NCBI RefSeq assembly: GCF_030145185.1
Contig: NZ_JAQYWB010000021.1
Coordinates: 1-64,000, forward strand
Reading direction: 5' to 3'
DNA: 64,000 nucleotides
Source of the DNA: Desulfoluna sp.
GTDB taxonomy: Bacteria; Desulfobacterota; Desulfobacteria; Desulfobacterales; Desulfolunaceae
Positions 51,862 through 61,533 of this stretch are shown one piece after another (positions within the stretch are counted from its first letter, which is position 1; every line of letters starts with the position of its first letter). Both the position numbers and the translations under genes were made by a program. Under the pieces are notes generated by a model. That model was not told the DNA's origin. It worked only from the letters and a program-made list of their open reading frames with translations, and made no database searches.

Positions 51862-52269
51862 TTACCCTCTCGGCTCCGGGGCTCCTCTCAGGATAACCCC
51901 CGGGCACTCTTTGGCCGCTTCGTCCGGCCGCTCTTTGAAGTAGTCCCAGAAAGGAAAAGAGCGGCATTGGGCCGGGCGGGCCTCGTAGACCGAACACCCC
52001 CCTTTTTGATCATCGTAGAGAAGGCAGGCATAATTGCCGGCCTCATATCGCTCTGCGATGGAGGTACGGTATCCTACTTTTTTCAGGTAGTTGTCGGCCA
52101 GGGTGGGCACATCCACGCCCAGGGTCTCAGCCAGGATCTCGATCTCCCCCCGGGTGATCCAGATGTTGCCGGATTCGCCGTTGCAGCAGCGCCCTTTGCA
52201 GGTATCGCAGGCAGAGGGGTCAAAGGAGAAGGGGTATCCAGGCTGGGTTAAAAGCGTCGGTTGAGTCAT
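51862..52269 (-). CDS. YkgJ-family cysteine-cluster protein
   Basis: The 135-residue protein has the YkgJ cysteine pattern: ACDTCKGRCCNGESG at the N-terminus, GCSVYEARPAQCRSFPFWD in the middle and AAKECPG near the end. The family is thought to bind zinc or an Fe-S cluster; function is not established. It is convergent with the 130-residue gene at 51407 and 231 bp downstream of the hybrid-kinase stop codon on the same strand. Confidence 0.9.
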   Translation of the reverse strand: MTQPTLLTQPGYPFSFDPSACDTCKGRCCNGESGNIWITRGEIEILAETLGVDVPTLADNYLKKVGYRTSIAERYEAGNYACLLYDDQKGGCSVYEARPAQCRSFPFWDYFKERPDEAAKECPGVILRGAPEPRG

Positions 52270-52500
52270 GGTGGCCTCGCAAAACGTCCCTCGAGTGAGC
52301 TCGACAGACAGGCTGTTGCAACGTATTCACCTGCAAGAGCCCCGGATGGTTTGAGGCGCTTCTGGCGGCGACTTGGGACGAACGGATCACCCTTCGTGTG
52401 GATCGTCTTTTTGTGTTGCGGTTGCGGTAAGAAAGGTCCCTTTCTACGTGAAAGGGGTGCCTGTCTCCTACCACAGATTTGGCGGAGATGGAAAGACCCT

Positions 52501-55500
52501 TCATCCGGTGACGTCTGCAAGGCGTGTTTGCGCTCCCTGGAAGTCGTAGGCCTCAATGAGGGCTTCGACTTCCTGCATGGCAACCAGCGCGCTTTCTTCA
52601 CGTTCCTGCCTGAGAAGACGGATCAGATCTTCCACCGCCTCCACCGCCCCCACGGGATCCGCCGCTGCCAGCTCGGCTTTCAGGCGGTTCACCATGGCTT
52701 CATGCCCTGCGCCTTCCGAGTGGGCCGGGGGCTCCGTCTCTTTTTTCACCTCCCCCTCTTCCACCTGATGATCCGTTTCCGTCGAGGCCTCGGTGCGTCC
52801 CAGGGTTTCAATGGCGGCCAGGACGTGGGAGAGAGCCTTGTCCAGCGAGGGAAAGAGCTCCCGGGCACTGGCCAGGTCTTCTCGACGGGCCATCTCCTCC
52901 ATGGCGGCTGCCTCCGCAGACAGGGGGTCGGCGGCGATATTGGCCGCCACCCCTTTAAGGGAGTGGGCCTCTAAGCGCACGGCGTTGAGATCGCAGTCCT
53001 CCAGCAGGGAGGACAGCTTCGAAGGAAAGGTCAGGTATTCCTCTTGAAACCGGGAGAGCACCCGGTCGTAAAGATCGACGGATCCCAGTCGCTCGATTCC
53101 GGCATCGAAATCGAGGACGCATCCTCCGACCAGGGTGGGTTCCGAGGCATGTGGAGCGGCCCCCCCCACGGTGTGGCGGGCGATGACCTCAAAGAGGCGC
53201 TCCCGATGGATGGGTTTGGAGACGTAGTCGTCCATGCCGGCGTGGAGGCAGCGTTCCCGGTCCCCCTGCATGGCGTGGGCGGTCATGGCGATGATGGGCA
53301 GATCGGTCATGGCCAGGTTGTCCCGGATCATGGCGGTGGCCTCCAGGCCATCCATGACCGGCATTTGAAGGTCCATCAGCACCAGGTCGTAGGTCTTTGT
53401 CTCCACCTGTTTGACCGCCTCCAGGCCATTGGCCGCCGTCTCTACGTTCAGGTCCCACCCCTTGAGCACCTCGCAGGCCACCATCTGGTTGATGGGGTTG
53501 TCCTCCACCAGCAGGATGGAAAGGCCCCTCAGGTCTTGGATGCTGACGGGGGGGGGTGATGGTTTTTTTTGGGTGCGGGGCGCACCGAAGAGTTCCATGA
53601 TGGTGTCGAAAAGAGCCGACTGCTTGACGGGTTTGATGAGAAAATGGGCAAACCCGAGACGCCGGGCCCGGACCACCTCTTCTTCCCGGCCAAAGGGACC
53701 GGTGAGCATGATCCGGGGGCTGGAGGCCCCTCCGCTTCGGCAGAGGTCTGTTGCCGTGTCAATGCCGTTGATGCCGGGCAGCTGCAGGTCGATGACGGCC
53801 AGGCTTAAAGGGGGGTAGCTCCCCTTTCGAAAGTGTTTGAGGGCCTCTTCCCCGGTTTGGGCCTCCACCACGGTGAAGCCGAAGCCCGTTAAGTAGCGGG
53901 TAAGCACCGTGCGTGTGGTGGCGTTGTCTTCCACCAGAAGCACCGCGCCTGTGCGCATCTCATCGGGGACCAGGGCGCGTGGGGTCTCCTGATCCATAAA
54001 CCGGATGCGGGCGGTGAAGCAAAAACGGCTGCCCCCTCCCAGTGCCCGTTCCACCCAGATGGCCCCTTTCATGCGCTCGACGATGTTTCGGCAGATGGCC
54101 AGCCCCAGCCCTGTGCCCCCGTATTTGCGGGTGGTGGATCCGTCGGCCTGGCTGAACACCTCAAAGAGGCGGTCGGAGCGCTTGGGGTCCACCCCCACCC
54201 CCGTATCCCGCACGGCCACAAAGAGCTCCACGTGGTGTTCTTCCCTTCGGACGCAGGTGGCGGTGATGGAGATTTCACCGGATTCGGTGAACTTGAAGGC
54301 GTTGGAGAGCAGGTTGGCAAGCACCTGGCGAACGCGTAAGGGGTCTCCGACCAGCTCGTCGGGAACCTCCGGGTCGATGTCCACCACCAGCTCGATGTCT
54401 TTTCGCACGCAGCTCTCGATGAAGAGGTCGGTGACATCGTCCACCACCTCGGCCAGGCGAAAGGGGATCTCTTCAAACCGGAGCTTGCCGGCATCCATTT
54501 TAGAGAAATCGAGGATGTCGTTGATGATTTGAAGCAGGGAGCGGGAGGAGGAGCGGATGATGCCCAGGTACTCGCGCTGCCGGGGGGAGAGGTCGGTGCG
54601 CATCACCAGGTCGCTCATGCCGATGATGGCGTTCATGGGGGTGCGGATTTCATGGCTCATGTTGGCGAGAAAGGTGCTTTTGGTGATGGCCGCCTCCTGG
54701 GCCTCTTCAACGGCCAGCTCGGATCGTCCGATGGCCTTCTCCAGCTGATCGGTGCGCTCGGCCACCAACTCCTCCAGGCGGTTGCGGTGGTCGGTGAGCT
54801 CTTCGTTTTGCTGGTTGATCTTCTCTTCCGCCTGCTTTTGCCGGGTGATGTTGGTGATGATGGAGAGGATCGCCCCTTTTCCCCCAATGACAATGGCGGT
54901 TTCGGAGAGGATGACATCCACGGCGCCCCCCTCTTTCTGGAGGATGCGGGCCTCGTATTGTCCGGGCTCTGCCCGTCCCTTTCGGCGGGCAGAAAGCCGC
55001 TCATCGGTCATGCCCCGTCCTTTGTCGGCGTCGGCAAAGACCTCGCCCACGGGCAGTCCGAGGAAGGTCTCTGGGTCATACCCGCACATGGTCACGATGG
55101 CGTCGTTGGCGTAAGAGATCTTTCCGTCTATCTCCACCATGATGCCGTCGTTGGCGTTGTCCACCAGGCAGCGATACTTCTCTTCCGACTCTTTCAAGGC
55201 CGTGAGCGCCTCGTTGCGCTCTTTTTCAAGGTTGTGCATTTTGTCCCGCACCCCCAGGGAGAGGAGGAGGATCAAGAGGCCGTAGCCCATCTCCACGCCC
55301 CACCTTGAGAGCGGGGTGATGGGAACCATGCCGTAGAGACTGCCCACGGAAAGCGCGCAGCCGGCGAGAAAAAAGAACCAGGCCACAATGTAAAATCGTG
55401 CGCTGAGGATTCCCTTGCGGTACATCACCACCCCTCCCCCCAGCATCACGGCAATGGTGGTGATGCCGAAGACGGCGACCCATTGGCTGAGGAGGTGGTA

Positions 55501-56424
55501 GTCCAGAAAAGGGGACCCCACGGCGAACCCCAAAGAGAGGGCCAGCCCGCCCTTGACCAGACGATCCAGGTCGGGGCAGAGGGATCGGGTCCCCAGAAAT
55601 CCTCGGGAGAAGAGCAGGGCAAAAAAGGTCGAGGAGGCCAGCAGCAGGGGATTGACCATATTGGCCCAGGCCGGCGATTCCGGCCAGAGGTACTGGAAGG
55701 CGTGGCCGGAGTGGACCATGGAGTGCAGGGTCATGGAGAGAGTGAAGAGAAGCAGATAGAGATGGGTGCTTTCTCGCGTGGTTAAAAAAACAAAGAGGTT
55801 GTAGAACGCCAGGGCCAGCATGATGCCGTAAAAGATCCATTCCAGGGGCAAGCGGGCATGATCGGCTTCCTGAAAAGCCTCGGCGGACCAGACCTGAACG
55901 GGCAGGGTCATGGCGCCCCGGGTGGCGATGCGCAGGTACACGGTGGTTTCCCCGGGGGGCAAGGTGATGGGGAAGGCGATGGTGCGGTGCGCCAGGGGGC
56001 GCATGGCAAAGGGGTGGGTGTCTCCGCTGACCTCGTGGATGAACCCGGTGGGGCCGGGGTGGTAAAAAATCACCTCATCCAAGGGAGGGTAGTTGATGGA
56101 GAGCACCGCCCGAAAGGGCTGGCCCCCCTGGTTGGCCAGGGTCAGTCTGCCCCAGAGGGGGTAATCCATAAAGCCAAAGGAGTACCGGAGTGTGGCTAAA
56201 GACTTGAAGGGGGCCGCGGGTTGGGCCGCCTTTTCGACGGTGAGGTCCCCTTCCGCGTCGGCCATCCAGAGGAGGGTTTGGCCGGGGGGCAGGCTCCCGT
56301 CAAGGTGCGTCACGTCCAGGGCGGCTCCCCGGGCGTCCATGGCGAAGAGGAGGAGAAGTCCCAGGACCAGCAGAGCGCCTTTTTTTTCAGCTCCCCTGAA
56401 GGGGCGGATTGGTTCAGTATCCAT
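52501..56424 (-). CDS. Hybrid sensor histidine kinase (7TMR-DISM, PAS, HisKA-HATPase, two receivers, HPt)
   Basis: The 1307-residue protein has a signal segment (about 16-33), an extracellular DISMED2 beta domain (about 40-190), a seven-helix 7TMR-DISM region (about 205-395) and a PAS domain (about 425-545). A coiled coil leads to HisKA ([21 protein letters not shown]) and HATPase ([29 protein letters not shown]). Two receivers ([23 protein letters not shown]) and an HPt domain ([12 protein letters not shown]) follow, then an extra ~80-residue helical tail. The extracellular part probably binds a carbohydrate or similar ligand. It overlaps the upstream cyclase gene by 11 bp, so the two are likely translated together. 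Confidence 0.93.
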   Translation of the reverse strand: MDTEPIRPFRGAEKKGALLVLGLLLLFAMDARGAALDVTHLDGSLPPGQTLLWMADAEGDLTVEKAAQPAAPFKSLATLRYSFGFMDYPLWGRLTLANQGGQPFRAVLSINYPPLDEVIFYHPGPTGFIHEVSGDTHPFAMRPLAHRTIAFPITLPPGETTVYLRIATRGAMTLPVQVWSAEAFQEADHARLPLEWIFYGIMLALAFYNLFVFLTTRESTHLYLLLFTLSMTLHSMVHSGHAFQYLWPESPAWANMVNPLLLASSTFFALLFSRGFLGTRSLCPDLDRLVKGGLALSLGFAVGSPFLDYHLLSQWVAVFGITTIAVMLGGGVVMYRKGILSARFYIVAWFFFLAGCALSVGSLYGMVPITPLSRWGVEMGYGLLILLLSLGVRDKMHNLEKERNEALTALKESEEKYRCLVDNANDGIMVEIDGKISYANDAIVTMCGYDPETFLGLPVGEVFADADKGRGMTDERLSARRKGRAEPGQYEARILQKEGGAVDVILSETAIVIGGKGAILSIITNITRQKQAEEKINQQNEELTDHRNRLEELVAERTDQLEKAIGRSELAVEEAQEAAITKSTFLANMSHEIRTPMNAIIGMSDLVMRTDLSPRQREYLGIIRSSSRSLLQIINDILDFSKMDAGKLRFEEIPFRLAEVVDDVTDLFIESCVRKDIELVVDIDPEVPDELVGDPLRVRQVLANLLSNAFKFTESGEISITATCVRREEHHVELFVAVRDTGVGVDPKRSDRLFEVFSQADGSTTRKYGGTGLGLAICRNIVERMKGAIWVERALGGGSRFCFTARIRFMDQETPRALVPDEMRTGAVLLVEDNATTRTVLTRYLTGFGFTVVEAQTGEEALKHFRKGSYPPLSLAVIDLQLPGINGIDTATDLCRSGGASSPRIMLTGPFGREEEVVRARRLGFAHFLIKPVKQSALFDTIMELFGAPRTQKKPSPPPVSIQDLRGLSILLVEDNPINQMVACEVLKGWDLNVETAANGLEAVKQVETKTYDLVLMDLQMPVMDGLEATAMIRDNLAMTDLPIIAMTAHAMQGDRERCLHAGMDDYVSKPIHRERLFEVIARHTVGGAAPHASEPTLVGGCVLDFDAGIERLGSVDLYDRVLSRFQEEYLTFPSKLSSLLEDCDLNAVRLEAHSLKGVAANIAADPLSAEAAAMEEMARREDLASARELFPSLDKALSHVLAAIETLGRTEASTETDHQVEEGEVKKETEPPAHSEGAGHEAMVNRLKAELAAADPVGAVEAVEDLIRLLRQEREESALVAMQEVEALIEAYDFQGAQTRLADVTG

Positions 56425-57199
56425 GGCGGTCTCTCTCTCCGGGGGGGCCCAGAAGGGCCACCACACGGCTCGGTCCTGCAGAGCCGCCTTTGACCTTCAG
56501 GGGGAAACAGCAGACGGTAAAGCCCGTGGTTGGGAGTTGGTCAAGACCCGCCAGCCTCTCCAGATGGCAGTAGGGGGTGTCGGCTCCCTCGTAGTGGGAT
56601 TCCCAGAACGTCCCATCGCCTTGTCTTGCTCGTTGGGCCATATGGGAGAGGGGACCGTCCCATCCCCAGGCGTCGATGCCCGTGATCTTGACGCCCCGTT
56701 TCAGGAGAGCACGCGTGGCTCCCCGGGTGACCCAGGGGCCGGTGGTGAAATAGGCCGGGTCCCCGATCCATTGGTCCATGCCAGTTCGGATGAGCACAAT
56801 GGTTCCGGCGGTGATGGAATGCCCTTCGGTTTTTTCCCAGGCCGTGATGTCGGCTTCGTTGATGGCCTCTCCATCTTTTTTATGGCTCATGTCGATGCAG
56901 ACCCCCGGGGAAAAACACCAGGAGAGGGGAACCTCATCGATGGTCAGGGCCCGTTTTCCCCCAGAGTCGGGGGCGTAGTGCCAGGGAGCGTCTAAGTGGG
57001 TGGTGCCGTGGGATGAGAGGGAGAGGGTCTCGTTGGCCCAGCCGAGGCGGTGGCGCAAAAAACGAGGGGTGAGGCCGGTGAGAAGGAAGACCGCCAGGGC
57101 ACCGAAGCGGTGCCCCTGGCGTTTGACACGGGTGCGGGCCCACCAGGGAGCCCAGGCTTTGTCGGTGTCCAGGGGGGCGGATAGATCAAGGATCTCCAT
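56414..57199 (-). CDS. Cyclase-family (kynurenine formamidase-like) hydrolase
   Basis: The 261-residue protein carries the metal-binding motif of the family in [20 protein letters not shown] (HxGTHxDxPxH) and a downstream conserved [11 protein letters not shown] block. Family members hydrolyse N-formylkynurenine, cyclic amides or lactones using zinc or manganese; the substrate here is unknown because no tryptophan-degradation genes are near. It precedes the hybrid kinase with an 11-bp overlap and follows the ATPase gene by 59 bp. Confidence 0.87.
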   Translation of the reverse strand: MEILDLSAPLDTDKAWAPWWARTRVKRQGHRFGALAVFLLTGLTPRFLRHRLGWANETLSLSSHGTTHLDAPWHYAPDSGGKRALTIDEVPLSWCFSPGVCIDMSHKKDGEAINEADITAWEKTEGHSITAGTIVLIRTGMDQWIGDPAYFTTGPWVTRGATRALLKRGVKITGIDAWGWDGPLSHMAQRARQGDGTFWESHYEGADTPYCHLERLAGLDQLPTTGFTVCCFPLKVKGGSAGPSRVVALLGPPGERDRHGY

Positions 57200-57258
57200 G
57201 GCATCTCCTGTGGGTGGGGTGCCCCCTTATACAAAAGGGGGGCCGCTGCGCATGAGGG

Positions 57259-57978
57259 CTATCGCTTGAAAAAACGTCCCAGAAGCCCTTTTTTCGGGGG
57301 CGGTGTGGTCTCTTGTCCGGCGTATTCCTGGGCCAGCTCTTTGGCGGCTTCGGCGTTGGCCGCTCCGGGAAATCCCCCGGAATGGGTGTGGATTCGCATG
57401 ACCTGGCCGTCGGTCAGGGGCAACTCGTCGGTATAACCGGCCGAACGCAGGCGCCCGGCGAGGTAGGTCTTCATTTCGTCAAGGGTCATGGGGGGCAGGG
57501 GCACTTCCTGAATGCCGTCGTGTCCCGGAACCAGGTGGCGCAGGGTATCCAGAATCGCGGCCGTGTGGGGCAGGCCCGTGAGGATCACCTGTTTGAACTG
57601 GCGCGGTTCCCCCTCATCGGTGGTCAGTTTGATCAGGGCGGCCAGGGCTTCGGGTTCGAGGCAGTGGGCGTCGTCGACCATCACCACGGGCAATCCCTCC
57701 CGGACCATGGTGTAGGCCCGAAGAGGCTTACCGCCGGTGGGCAGGCTCAGGGTGCAGACGCTCCAGTTCTCCTCGTCCACGGCCAGGACCTGTTTGATCA
57801 AGAGGGTTTTCCCCCCCCTCGGATCGGAGCTGATGAGAACCACATTGTGGGTGGTCTCCACCAGGCGACGCACAAGTGCGACGGTTTCGGTGAGTTTTTT
57901 ATAAGGAAAAAACGAGACGGCGTCGACGTAGTCGGCGAAGGGGTCTCGTGTGAGTTGTAACGCATCGATGTAAGACAT
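57259..57978 (-). CDS. ExeA/GspA-like AAA ATPase with altered P-loop
   Basis: The 239-residue AAA protein begins with the ExeA-type lead YIDALQLTRDPFADYVDAVSFF. Walker B is GLPVVMVDDAHCL, followed by sensor-1 QVILTGLP. Walker A reads SSDPRGGKT, with Ser where the first Gly is expected. It lacks the C-terminal peptidoglycan-binding domain found in many GspA-like proteins, and ends in a basic KKGLLGRFFKR tail that could touch the membrane. In secretion or transposition systems such ATPases load partners; no secretin or transposase gene is adjacent. Start 57978 gives the family N-terminus. Confidence 0.78.
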   Translation of the reverse strand: MSYIDALQLTRDPFADYVDAVSFFPYKKLTETVALVRRLVETTHNVVLISSDPRGGKTLLIKQVLAVDEENWSVCTLSLPTGGKPLRAYTMVREGLPVVMVDDAHCLEPEALAALIKLTTDEGEPRQFKQVILTGLPHTAAILDTLRHLVPGHDGIQEVPLPPMTLDEMKTYLAGRLRSAGYTDELPLTDGQVMRIHTHSGGFPGAANAEAAKELAQEYAGQETTPPPKKGLLGRFFKR

Positions 57979-58566
57979 AGGACTGCACGCTGCTTGGAAA
58001 GTCTCATGGCCGCCGGAATCGGACCGGGTGTATGACATTAAAAAAACGCGACGCTCCTCATTCCCTTTGAAATCCGGTACGATGGGGCTGTGGAGAGAGG
58101 GGACCGCCTGTTTTCGGATAACCTGTCAAAAATTGTAAACACTATTCATCTACGATGGTGTCGGGGTCATTTATTATGAACGCCTGACGTGGCTTCGAGG
58201 TGCTTGTCACGGTGACGTTTGACGAACGCATCGTTTTATCAATCCTTATTTTTGCCGGAAACCCACTTTTTTTTCAACTCTTCATTCCCTGATAAGGAAA
58301 AAAAGACGTGGCATTCCGCTTCTGTGCCTTCCCTGGGAAAGTTACCCATGCCAGGGAAGAAGCCATACGGGGGGCGAGAGTCTGTGTTTGTGTGCCGGCG
58401 GAAGCGATTTTCCCGCATCAGGATTGACGGGGGCGATACGGGTTTGATAACAATGGGTATTCAACAAGGGAGGTTAGGGCTTCGGGGAAGAGAAACAGAC
58501 AGGCGAGGGCCTTTCCGGTAAGCATCCAAGTCATTTTATTGATCGCCAGACATATGAGAGTTCGCT
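57979..58566. other. 588-bp gap with structured leader upstream of DUF3842
   Basis: There is no supported gene. It contains a perfect 9-bp stem, CTTCCCTGG / CCAGGGAAG (58328-58336 and 58351-58359), with a 14-nt loop, then a GC-rich, hairpin-capable stretch to about 58530 just before the DUF3842 start. This is the layout expected of a long regulated 5' leader. It does not match the riboswitch consensus sequences that I know. Confidence 0.4.
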
Positions 58567-58983
58567 ATGTTGAGAATCTGCGTTATTGACGGCCAGGGAG
58601 GCGGCATCGGAAGCGCCATCATCAGACGAATCAAGGACCTTTTTGCCGCGCAGGTGGAGATTATCGCTTTGGGCACCAATGCCGTGGCGACGGCCCAGAT
58701 GCTCAAGGCGGGCGCCAATCGGGGGGCTTCAGGAGAGAACGCCATCATTCGAAGCGTGGGGACCTGTGATGTGGTCACCGGCCCCCTGGGCATTGTGATG
58801 GCCCATGCGCTCATGGGGGAAGTGACCCCGGTGATGGCCGAGGCCATCTCCGGGTGCGCGGCAAAAAAAGTGCTTCTCCCCCTCTCCCAGGACAATGTGG
58901 AGGTGGTGGGCGTTCATAAGGCGCCCTTGCCTCATCTGGTGGACGAGCTGATTGAGTCGGGTCTGAAAACCCTGTTGAACTGA
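58567..58983 (+). CDS. DUF3842 family protein
   Basis: The 138-residue protein begins RICVIDGQGGGIGSAIIRRI, the nucleotide-binding-like glycine loop typical of DUF3842, followed by IIALGTNAVATAQMLKAGAN and GLKTLL. DUF3842 proteins occur in anaerobes and are often next to cooT, as here (139 bp upstream). Family function is unknown; the glycine loop suggests a Rossmann-like fold. A long, possibly structured leader precedes it. Confidence 0.88.
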   Translation: MLRICVIDGQGGGIGSAIIRRIKDLFAAQVEIIALGTNAVATAQMLKAGANRGASGENAIIRSVGTCDVVTGPLGIVMAHALMGEVTPVMAEAISGCAAKKVLLPLSQDNVEVVGVHKAPLPHLVDELIESGLKTLLN

Positions 58984-59122
58984 TGACGTCTTTGAGCCTG
59001 CCTTCCGAATTGGAGCCCTAAGGTTTCAATAGGTGGGGGGGACTCTTCGTTTCACGTCTGACACTATGCGGCGTCCTGTATGATTCATGGCGCCATTATC
59101 ACGAGATAAATGGAGGTAACCC

Positions 59123-59326
59123 ATGTGTGAAGCCAGTGCCTATCTTATTACCGATGGTGAGCCGGAACTGATTATGGAAGCGGTGGATGTGGCCATCCCC
59201 ACGGAAGAGGGCGAGCTCAAGCTGATCAACATTTTTGGAGAGCAGCGATTTATCAAAGGTGCCATCGAATCGCTCTCCCTGGTGGACCATAAGATTTTTA
59301 TCCGAGAGGCCGCAGGGGCGGTTTAA
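59123..59326 (+). CDS. CooT-family nickel-binding protein
   Basis: The 67-residue protein begins MCEASAYL, where Cys2 is the nickel ligand reported for CooT dimers, and has NIFGEQRFIKGAI and SLVDHKIFI as family blocks. CooT assists nickel delivery to carbon monoxide dehydrogenase in Rhodospirillum; in other anaerobes its target is open. GGAGG lies before the ATG. It follows DUF3842, and its stop codon lies in the first unit of a 17-bp tandem repeat. Confidence 0.9.
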   Translation: MCEASAYLITDGEPELIMEAVDVAIPTEEGELKLINIFGEQRFIKGAIESLSLVDHKIFIREAAGAV

Positions 59327-59428
59327 GCGAAAAAGCGGTTTAAGCGAAAAAGCGGTTTAAGCGAAAAAGCGGTTTAAGCGAAAAAGCGGTTTAAGCGAAA
59401 AAGCGGCTTAAGCGAAAAAGCGGCTTAG
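59320..59428 (+). repeat. 17-bp tandem repeat array behind cooT (6 units plus partial)
   Basis: Units of GGTTTAAGCGAAAAAGC start at 59320, 59337, 59354, 59371, 59388 and 59405, with a partial copy at 59422. The first five are identical; the last units read GGCTTAAGC. There are no spacers, so it is not a CRISPR. The cooT stop codon TAA is in unit 1. Confidence 0.95.
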
Positions 59429-59458
59429 GAGACGAATGGGTTTCAACGGCCCTTTTGG

Positions 59459-61192
59459 CTACCCCCCGTGAAAAAAGGCATCCACGCTCTCAATAAATTC
59501 GGAAAGAAGCCGCCGGCTTACCACGAAGATGTGGCCCGCGTTTTTTTCGATGGTTCGGTTGAGTCCTCCCCGTGTCTCGGTTCGCCGCTCTTCTGTGCCC
59601 CAGAGTTCGCTGGCCACGCAGGCCCCGGGGGGAGAGATGGGGTCTCTTTTGCCTCGGTAATCAAAAAGAGCCACCCCCATGCGGGAGAGGGCGGTCATGG
59701 ACACGGGTTTTCCGTCAAGGGCCGGCACCGATGAGGGGAGGGCGTAGGTCCCTTTTTCAAGGCCACTGCCCATAAAGAGGTCGCCGATCCATGTGAGGTG
59801 GGAGCGGGTTCCGAACCGGGTGCCGTGGGTGAGCCAGTAGAAAAAAGGCGCCGCCTCGAGAATCTCTTCTGCTTTTCCTGCACGCTGGTAAAATCCACGC
59901 CGCACAAAGTAGCGGACCCCTGGCTGGATGTCGTTCATCCCCGCATCAATGATCTGGGGGGGGACTCCGACGCCCTGGTACATCTCTGCGATCAGGGCCG
60001 GATCGTAATCGTTGCGCACGACCTGGCGCATAGGACCCTGCCCGCTCAGGGCATCATCAAAACGGACAGGTGAAGCCATCAGGGCAATTTTGACGATGTC
60101 CATGGCCTCCCCGTTGGCCTCTTTCTCTTCGGCCCGTCGACCGAGCCAGGGGAGCAGGAGCGTCCCCCCCATGCAATAGCCCATCACACAGATTTTCCTT
60201 CCCGGGTTTTCCTTTTGAATCAGCGCGATGTTGTGGTCGTGGACCGTTTTTCCGTAAAAGTCGAGGTCCAGCTCATCGGCCTTCTCACCCGGTTCGCCGG
60301 GATCGTTGAGGTAGATGAGGTAGCCCCGCTCCGCCAGGGCTTCCACCACCGATTTCCCTTTGGCCAGATCAAAAATATCCGGTTTGTTGATGAGAGGGCT
60401 CGCCAGGTAAAGCACCTTGTCGGGGTGGGCCTGTCGCCCGGCAAGGGTGTAGCGTCTGAGGCTGCACGGGCCCAGCCGGGAGCCCGGGACCACCCCATAC
60501 GGGGTGACGCCCATGATCCCTCCGGTGACCCGTTCTGAGAAGTCTTTGATATAAAAGGCGTTTTGCGAAAAAAGATTCTCGAGCCGTTTTCGGGCGGCGG
60601 ACAGGTAGGTCTCAAAATCGAGGGTGTCTGATTCGGCGTAGGGCAGGGGGCCGGCGATGCGTTCTTCGGTGACGGCCATGACCAGGGTGGTGAGGAGCTC
60701 TCTCAGCGCCTTGAGGGGCGAGAGGCCATAGGAGCCGTAGGCGAGCTCGATGTAGCGGAAGTTTTCCACGCGTTGGGTGAAGGGGCGTCTCAGCGTGCTG
60801 GTGACCATCACCTCCTGGGCTTTTTGTTGGGAAAAATGGCCTGTTTTATCGATGAATTCGCCGGTTAAATCGTGAAGCATGGAGGCGTAGAGCCGTTCCA
60901 GCAATTCATCCGAGTAGACAAAGGTGTCCGGGTTGTCGCCCTGCATGGCGGCGACCTGGGCGTGGGTGCGGATGGGGCGGGTGAAGGCGGTCTCCAGGGC
61001 GTTGTGGGCCCACCCGGCCCAGGGGGTGCCTGGCAGTGAGGTCAGGGTCCCTAAAATGTTTTTGTACTGGAACACGGAGCGGACATGTCCCCCCACGAGA
61101 CGACTCATCATGGGGAGGTGGGTGTCGTATCCCTCCAGATTATCGACGGGGGAATAGACCAGAGAGCGAAGTATTTTGTCGGAACGGTTCAT
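59459..61192 (-). CDS. Poly(3-hydroxyalkanoate) synthase-like alpha/beta hydrolase
   Basis: The 577-residue protein has the PhaC-type lipase-like box with catalytic Cys in VMGYCMGGTL. The expected partners Asp and His are in YRGKRDPISPPG and KNAGHIFV, and the PhaC N-terminal region is present in reduced form. Synthases with this triad polymerise hydroxyacyl-CoA; close relatives can also be hydrolases. No phaA/B/P genes are next to it. GAGGAGG lies 4 nt before ATG 61192. I give synthase-like rather than synthase because of the lack of a granule gene context. Confidence 0.82.
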   Translation of the reverse strand: MNRSDKILRSLVYSPVDNLEGYDTHLPMMSRLVGGHVRSVFQYKNILGTLTSLPGTPWAGWAHNALETAFTRPIRTHAQVAAMQGDNPDTFVYSDELLERLYASMLHDLTGEFIDKTGHFSQQKAQEVMVTSTLRRPFTQRVENFRYIELAYGSYGLSPLKALRELLTTLVMAVTEERIAGPLPYAESDTLDFETYLSAARKRLENLFSQNAFYIKDFSERVTGGIMGVTPYGVVPGSRLGPCSLRRYTLAGRQAHPDKVLYLASPLINKPDIFDLAKGKSVVEALAERGYLIYLNDPGEPGEKADELDLDFYGKTVHDHNIALIQKENPGRKICVMGYCMGGTLLLPWLGRRAEEKEANGEAMDIVKIALMASPVRFDDALSGQGPMRQVVRNDYDPALIAEMYQGVGVPPQIIDAGMNDIQPGVRYFVRRGFYQRAGKAEEILEAAPFFYWLTHGTRFGTRSHLTWIGDLFMGSGLEKGTYALPSSVPALDGKPVSMTALSRMGVALFDYRGKRDPISPPGACVASELWGTEERRTETRGGLNRTIEKNAGHIFVVSRRLLSEFIESVDAFFHGG

Positions 61193-61533
61193 GGGGCCTC
61201 CTCGTCTGTTCGGGCGAACCCGAAGCGTGAAAGGTCTCTTTTGCATCGCCGGCAGGGGGCGCATTCTTGGGGGGATGATCTCTGTGGGGATCTGCAGGAA
61301 GAGACACCGCGTCAGCGGGCCCTGGGTGGGGACAGCCAGGCTGTGTGCGGGGTGTCGATCCGATGCTATAGTAGCCTAAACTATCGGATTTGCGTAGAAA
61401 AAAGTAATGATTTCGGTTGAGAAAACCTTTCTTGCCAGGTGAGGCAGGGCCTCCACGCCCCCGGCGGGGCGCGTTCCGAGGCCGGAGCTGGTGTCTTTCA
61501 GCTTCGAGCCCCGGAAAGGGTGTGGAATACCGT
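61193..61533. other. 341-bp gap between LtaS-like and PhaC-like genes
   Basis: No gene is supported. The imperfect palindrome ATAGT-AGCCTAA-ACTAT (61368-61384) gives a minus-strand TACTAT -10 candidate about 175 bp before the PhaC-like start. The GC-rich remainder contains short inverted repeats behind the LtaS-like gene. Confidence 0.4.

Noticed and set aside
58219-58521. 100-codon + strand frame in front of DUF3842
   Set aside because: It runs through the perfect stem-loop at 58328-58359, has no ribosome site, and its Arg/Gly-rich product has no family pattern. Better explained as a 5' leader.
59320-59428. CRISPR array
   Set aside because: The 17-bp units are contiguous without spacers and no cas genes are present.
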